NCBI GenBank assembly: GCA_002418625.1
Contig: DIEM01000068.1
Coordinates: forward strand, 1-64,000
Source of the DNA: Firmicutes bacterium UBA5774
GTDB taxonomy: Bacteria; Bacillota; Clostridia; Peptostreptococcales; Anaerovoracaceae
Direction of reading: 5' to 3'
DNA: 64,000 nt
Shown here: positions 62,782 through 64,000 of the stretch, piece by piece
How the letters are laid out: each line of letters starts with the position of its first letter
Position numbering within the stretch: the first letter of the stretch is position 1
The notes under the pieces: generated by a model
Database searches by the model: none
What the model was told of the DNA's origin: nothing
The model's input: the letters and a program-made list of their open reading frames with translations, nothing else
Made by a program: the position numbers and the translations under genes

Positions 62782-64000
62782 ATGAAAAAATCAGCCATAA
62801 ACAAAAGGCTTGCAGCCGGATTGGCCTTTGTGATCTTATTGATGACGTTTACAACAGGATACACATATAATCAAGGCTTGGGAGAAATCGTCCATGAATC
62901 TGAAACCTATCTGACAGAGGATGTTTTTTTCAATGAAAAGATCGCTGTCAATTCCAGCCAGGCCGTACAGCATGCGTTCAGCGCCGACATCCTTAAAACC
63001 GAAGGCAGTGTTATGCCTTATGTGTTCGTGGGCGATGTGACAGGGCGCTGCACGATGACTTATATGATGAATCTTCTTAAAGATGAAGGCTATACGGTCG
63101 TCGCCGCGGTGAACGGTGATTTTTTCGACACTTCATCCGGCGTTCCTCTGGGGATGAGCGTACATGAAGGGAAAATCAAGAATTCAGGCGCCAATTACAG
63201 CAATGCGGTGGGATTCAGACAGGATGGCACAGCTTTTCTTGCTCCTGTCCGTTTCGATTTCTCGTTTATTGTAAATGATAATGCGATTTATAATTTCAAT
63301 CACGTCAATAAGCCGAGAGGTGTTTCGAACGGCATGCATTTTTATAACAGGGAATATGGCGCTTCAACCAAGACGACCGTCGAATGCACGGAAATAGTGC
63401 TTGAGGCCGACGATAGTCCTGAGTTGTCCATAAACGGAACAATCGGAGCCGTTGTGAGCGAAGTCAGAATGAATGCCATGAATACACCGATCAATGACAA
63501 TCAAATAGTCTTGTCTGCTGCAGTCGGGACTTCTCAGGCTGCAATACTGGCTGCGCTCGTTCCCGGAGACCAGGTATCGTTTTCGGTTACCGATCAGACA
63601 GGCGTTTGGGGCGATACAGCCGAAGCCATAGGCGCATACCAGATAATCGCCCAATACGGAGCGGTGACAACAACTGACAAAGTATCCAACCCCAGAACAT
63701 GCCTGGGCATAAAAGCGGATGGGAGTGTGATGCTTTATGCTGTGGACGGAAGGCAATCGGGTTATTCTGTCGGTATGAACCTTTCAGATGTTGCAGCATA
63801 CATGCTCGAAAAAGGCTGTGTCTCAGTCATAAACTTCGATGGCGGAGGCTCGACGACATTCGCCGCGCGTATGCCGGGCGATGTATCTGCCAAGGTGCTG
63901 AACGCGCCTTCTGATGGAAAAGAAAGAAGCATCTCGAACGGCCTGCTTTTTGTTCTCCGGGATAACGGCAGCGGCGAGATCGAGAATTTGCATCTCTATC
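62782..64000 (+). CDS. Phosphodiester glycosidase family (NAGPA) protein, C-terminally cut by window
   Basis: At least 406 residues, continuing past the window end. An N-terminal signal or anchor (about 8-28, INKRLAAGLAFVILLMTFTTGYTY) indicates export. The NAGPA/DUF2233 domain shows VVAAVNGDFFDTSSGVPLGMSVHEGKI near 112, NPRTCLGIKADGSVMLYAVDGRQ near 303 and VINFDGGGSTTFAAR near 350, all family hallmarks. Such proteins hydrolyse sugar-1-phosphodiesters or act on cell-wall polymers and exopolysaccharide. GGAAG site before the ATG. Confidence 0.9.
   Translation, partial: MKKSAINKRLAAGLAFVILLMTFTTGYTYNQGLGEIVHESETYLTEDVFFNEKIAVNSSQAVQHAFSADILKTEGSVMPYVFVGDVTGRCTMTYMMNLLKDEGYTVVAAVNGDFFDTSSGVPLGMSVHEGKIKNSGANYSNAVGFRQDGTAFLAPVRFDFSFIVNDNAIYNFNHVNKPRGVSNGMHFYNREYGASTKTTVECTEIVLEADDSPELSINGTIGAVVSEVRMNAMNTPINDNQIVLSAAVGTSQAAILAALVPGDQVSFSVTDQTGVWGDTAEAIGAYQIIAQYGAVTTTDKVSNPRTCLGIKADGSVMLYAVDGRQSGYSVGMNLSDVAAYMLEKGCVSVINFDGGGSTTFAARMPGDVSAKVLNAPSDGKERSISNGLLFVLRDNGSGEIENLHLY

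Noticed and set aside
1..64000. CRISPR array, prophage, toxin-antitoxin or defence island
   Set aside because: I found no regularly spaced repeats, no phage structural genes, no paired toxin-antitoxin genes and no recognised defence effector; the HerA-like ATPase lacks the partners seen in HerA-based defence systems.

Overview
The window is a chromosomal segment of a Gram-positive, low-to-moderate-GC bacterium, most likely an anaerobic member of the Clostridia (Bacillota). Supporting signs are a T-box leader in front of thrS, a CIRCE operator in front of an hrcA-grpE-dnaK-dnaJ operon, SepF, DivIVA, YlxM and KhpA, a eukaryote-type glycyl-tRNA synthetase, pyruvate phosphate dikinase, strong purine-rich Shine-Dalgarno sites, and a small protein resembling the sporulation factor Gin. 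I cannot name the species.

Layout. 1-1566: an ISLre2-family insertion sequence with visible terminal inverted repeats. 1584-3730: promoter, T-box leader and a threonyl-tRNA synthetase without the usual N-terminal TGS domain. 3782-5464: DUF47/PhoU-like protein and Pit phosphate permease. 5469-10295: TetR regulator with two perfect palindromic operators, then HlyD adaptor, double ATPase, ABC-2 permease (a YbhGFSR-like exporter) and a HAD phosphatase. 10309-14130: deoD on the minus strand, then an acyl-CoA synthetase and an M20 amidohydrolase. 14251-26461: rpsT facing away from lepA-hemW, the CIRCE-controlled heat-shock operon, prmA, rsmE, mtaB and a HIT protein. 26593-35797: rpsU-yqeY, phoH-ybeY-cdd-era-recO, a DUF4342 protein, glyS and ppdK. 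35953-41682: a full oligopeptide ABC importer, with the binding protein last and behind its own promoter and a hairpin. 41793-45213 (minus): SIMPL protein, HerA-like ATPase, M29 aminopeptidase. 45362-46389: lipid kinase and tRNA-Ser(CGA). 46594-49806 (minus): FAD oxidoreductase, AzlC, AzlD and a receiver protein with a degenerate GGDEF-like tail. 50011-52480: MATE exporter and SppA. 52583-61412: the ylxM-ffh-rpsP-khpA-rimM-trmD block runs through an orphan HlyD-like protein into the cell-division block yggS-sepF-yggT-divIVA, then lspA, rluD and a flavin reductase-like gene. 61534-64000: a tiny two-CxxC protein (Gin-like, minus), an alpha/beta hydrolase and a phosphodiester glycosidase cut by the window end.

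Most of the window is conserved housekeeping: translation (thrS, glyS, rpsT, rpsU, rpsP, lepA, rimM, trmD, rluD, prmA, rsmE, mtaB, ybeY, era), protein export and folding (ffh, lspA, sppA, hrcA operon) and division (sepF, divIVA). I see no CRISPR array, prophage, toxin-antitoxin pair, biosynthetic cluster or clear defence island. The observations most worth following are structural or contextual: the paired TetR operators, zero-loop hairpins between dnaK and dnaJ and between khpA and rimM, a structured prmA-rsmE gap, the orphan HlyD-like gene in the slot where rplS usually follows trmD, and the Gin-like microprotein. No intergenic stretch longer than about 300 bases remains unexplained.
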